Below, piece by piece: positions 7,208-8,036 of a stretch of 8,036 nucleotides of DNA; the stretch's first letter is position 1, and every line of letters begins with the position of its first letter. The DNA is from JACQXX01 sp964639175 (GTDB lineage: Bacteria > Acidobacteriota > Blastocatellia > Chloracidobacteriales > Chloracidobacteriaceae): the NCBI GenBank assembly GCA_964639175.1, contig CAZXCE010000385.1, positions 1-8,036 of the forward strand, in the 5' to 3' direction. A program made the position numbers and the translations under genes. The notes below the pieces were generated by a model. It worked only from the letters and a program-made list of their open reading frames with translations, was not told the DNA's origin and searched no databases.

Positions 7208-7213
7208 AAGGAG
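7208..7213 (+). promoter_or_regulatory. Strong Shine-Dalgarno without a matching ATG
   Basis: AAGGAG, extended on the left by A to AAAGGAG, is the strongest ribosome-binding-like sequence in this part of the window. It lies 58 nt before the ATG of the parA-type gene, too far to serve it directly. No ATG, GTG or TTG lies 4-12 nt downstream. A CTG at 7219, 5 nt away, is the only candidate. Confidence 0.45.
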
Positions 7214-7218
7214 CGACA

Positions 7219-7275
7219 CTGCCTCGTCGCACACTGACTGGAATCAGTTCCAGGTCTGGTTCGAAATCCCAATGA
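7219..7275 (+). other. Possible CTG-initiated 18-codon leader ORF
   Basis: From the CTG at 7219 a frame of 18 codons ends at TGA 7273-7275, which overlaps the parA ATG (7272-7274) as ATGA. A strong Shine-Dalgarno lies 5 nt before the CTG. The encoded peptide (start LPRRTLTG) has no recognisable feature. CTG initiation is rare in bacteria, so this is a hypothesis about translational coupling and not a called gene. Confidence 0.2.
7233..7256. repeat. Two overlapping inverted repeats in the parA leader
   Basis: CTGGAA-TCAG-TTCCAG (7238-7253) is a perfect 6-bp stem with a 4-nt loop, and two more pairs (GA/TC) form if G7254 bulges. ACTGA (7233-7237) can instead pair with TCAGT (7244-7248). The two hairpins share bases and cannot form together. 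The position, between a strong Shine-Dalgarno and the parA start, suits an operator or an RNA switch. No T-tract follows, so it is not a terminator. Confidence 0.4.
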
Positions 7276-8036
7276 AAAACAAGTCTCTGAAATCTGAACG
7301 AAAAGCCGCGCCAGTTCCCGCCAAAGGTGCCGCCACGATTGCGATTGCCAATCAGAAAGGGGGCGTCGGAAAGACCACGACCACGATCAATCTGGCCGCA
7401 GCCCTGGCTATGCGTGGGAAACGGGTTCTCTTGCTGGATCTGGATCCGCAGGGGAACAGCACGCTTTCTTACCTCGATCAATCAAAAATAGAGCTTTCGG
7501 CCTATGATTTTTTGACCGATTTATCAATTCCAGCCGAGATTGTGATCCACCGCAGTCCAGTCGAAGGACTGGACATCTTGCCGGCCCGCATCAGCCTGGC
7601 CAAATTTGAAACCCGGCTGGCTGGCGAGTTCGATGCGCCGTTTCGATTAAAAGACCGGCTTGAAGCGGTCAACGCCCGGTATGATTACATTCTGGTGGAC
7701 ACGCCACCAACCCTGGGATTGATTACGGTGAATGCGCTGGTGGCATCGTCGCATGTTCTGATTCCGATCCAGTCCTCCTATTTTGCGCTGGAGGGAACGG
7801 ATGATTTATTGGAAACGGTGGACAAGGTCAAGTCGCGGCCCAACCCGAATCTGAATATTTTGGGAGTGGTAATTACGCTGCACGATAAGCGGACGACGCT
7901 GTCACGAGATATTTTTCAGCAGATTCGGCAGGTTTTTGGGGAGCGGGTCTTTAACACGGTGATTACCAAATCGGTCCGACTTGAGGAAAGCCCGGCCTAT
8001 CGGGAGTCGATTTTTACCTATGCGCCGCAATCGAGC
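7272..8036 (+). CDS. ParA/Soj family ATPase (3' partial)
   Basis: ParA-type ATPases bind DNA non-specifically as ATP dimers and, with ParB, segregate chromosomes or plasmids; relatives position other cargo. The frame runs off the right edge after 255 residues without a stop. The deviant Walker A KGGVGKTTT (29-37) carries the signature lysine K29. The A' motif is LLLDLDPQGN (53-62) and Walker B is YILVDTPPTLGL (139-150). The end, SPAYRESIFTY, matches the part of Soj that normally precedes a short C-terminus, so only a modest piece is probably missing. A basic N-terminal extension of about 20 residues precedes the ATPase fold. ATG 7272 is the only ATG/GTG/TTG start fitting the domain in this frame after GTG 7197, yet no Shine-Dalgarno stands at the normal distance. 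A partner parB might follow outside the window. Orphan ParA/MinD-like roles remain possible, but the DTPPTLGLITVNAL region is Soj-like. Confidence 0.94.
   Translation, partial: MKNKSLKSERKAAPVPAKGAATIAIANQKGGVGKTTTTINLAAALAMRGKRVLLLDLDPQGNSTLSYLDQSKIELSAYDFLTDLSIPAEIVIHRSPVEGLDILPARISLAKFETRLAGEFDAPFRLKDRLEAVNARYDYILVDTPPTLGLITVNALVASSHVLIPIQSSYFALEGTDDLLETVDKVKSRPNPNLNILGVVITLHDKRTTLSRDIFQQIRQVFGERVFNTVITKSVRLEESPAYRESIFTYAPQSS

Noticed and set aside
7056..7481. 141-codon open frame on the - strand across bfn and parA
   Set aside because: It is antisense to two conserved family genes and shows no domain or ribosome-binding signal.

Overview
The window is about 8 kb, moderate in GC, gene-dense, and every supported gene reads on the + strand. 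I lean towards Acidobacteriota, perhaps Blastocatellia. That rests on an NtrC-type regulator, a large secreted propeller/beta-sandwich protein with an SGNT...TWSDW motif, a DUF151 nuclease, and clear Shine-Dalgarno sites with ATG starts. It is an inference from gene style and is not proven by any marker here. I see no mobile element, CRISPR array, rRNA or tRNA.

Region 1 (1-4731) is a tight three-gene run. It begins with a sigma-54-dependent response regulator cut by the left edge. After 16 bp comes a secreted protein with a likely seven-bladed beta-propeller followed by beta-sandwich domains. Its stop codon directly abuts the ATG of an ABC-transporter ATPase of the PotA/FbpC/MalK type, and no permease or binding-protein gene is visible. 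The spacing suggests co-transcription and translational coupling of the last two.

Region 2 (4762-6441) is a full-length recN, the SMC-like DNA double-strand-break repair ATPase, 30 bp after the ATPase gene.

Region 3 (6442-8036) begins with a 241-bp gap holding a possible promoter with an inverted repeat in its spacer, plus short direct repeats. Next comes a bifunctional nuclease (BFN/DUF151) gene with an acidic C-terminal tail. An 82-bp leader with unusual structure follows: a strong but misplaced Shine-Dalgarno, two overlapping and mutually exclusive inverted repeats, and a possible non-ATG mini-ORF that overlaps the next start. The window ends inside a ParA/Soj-type ATPase gene, which lacks its 3' end.

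RecN, the BFN nuclease and ParA form a plausible DNA-maintenance neighbourhood, though nothing in the sequence proves that they work together. Most of the window is ordinary. The parts most worth a second look are the parA leader, the bfn upstream region and the propeller-ABC pair.
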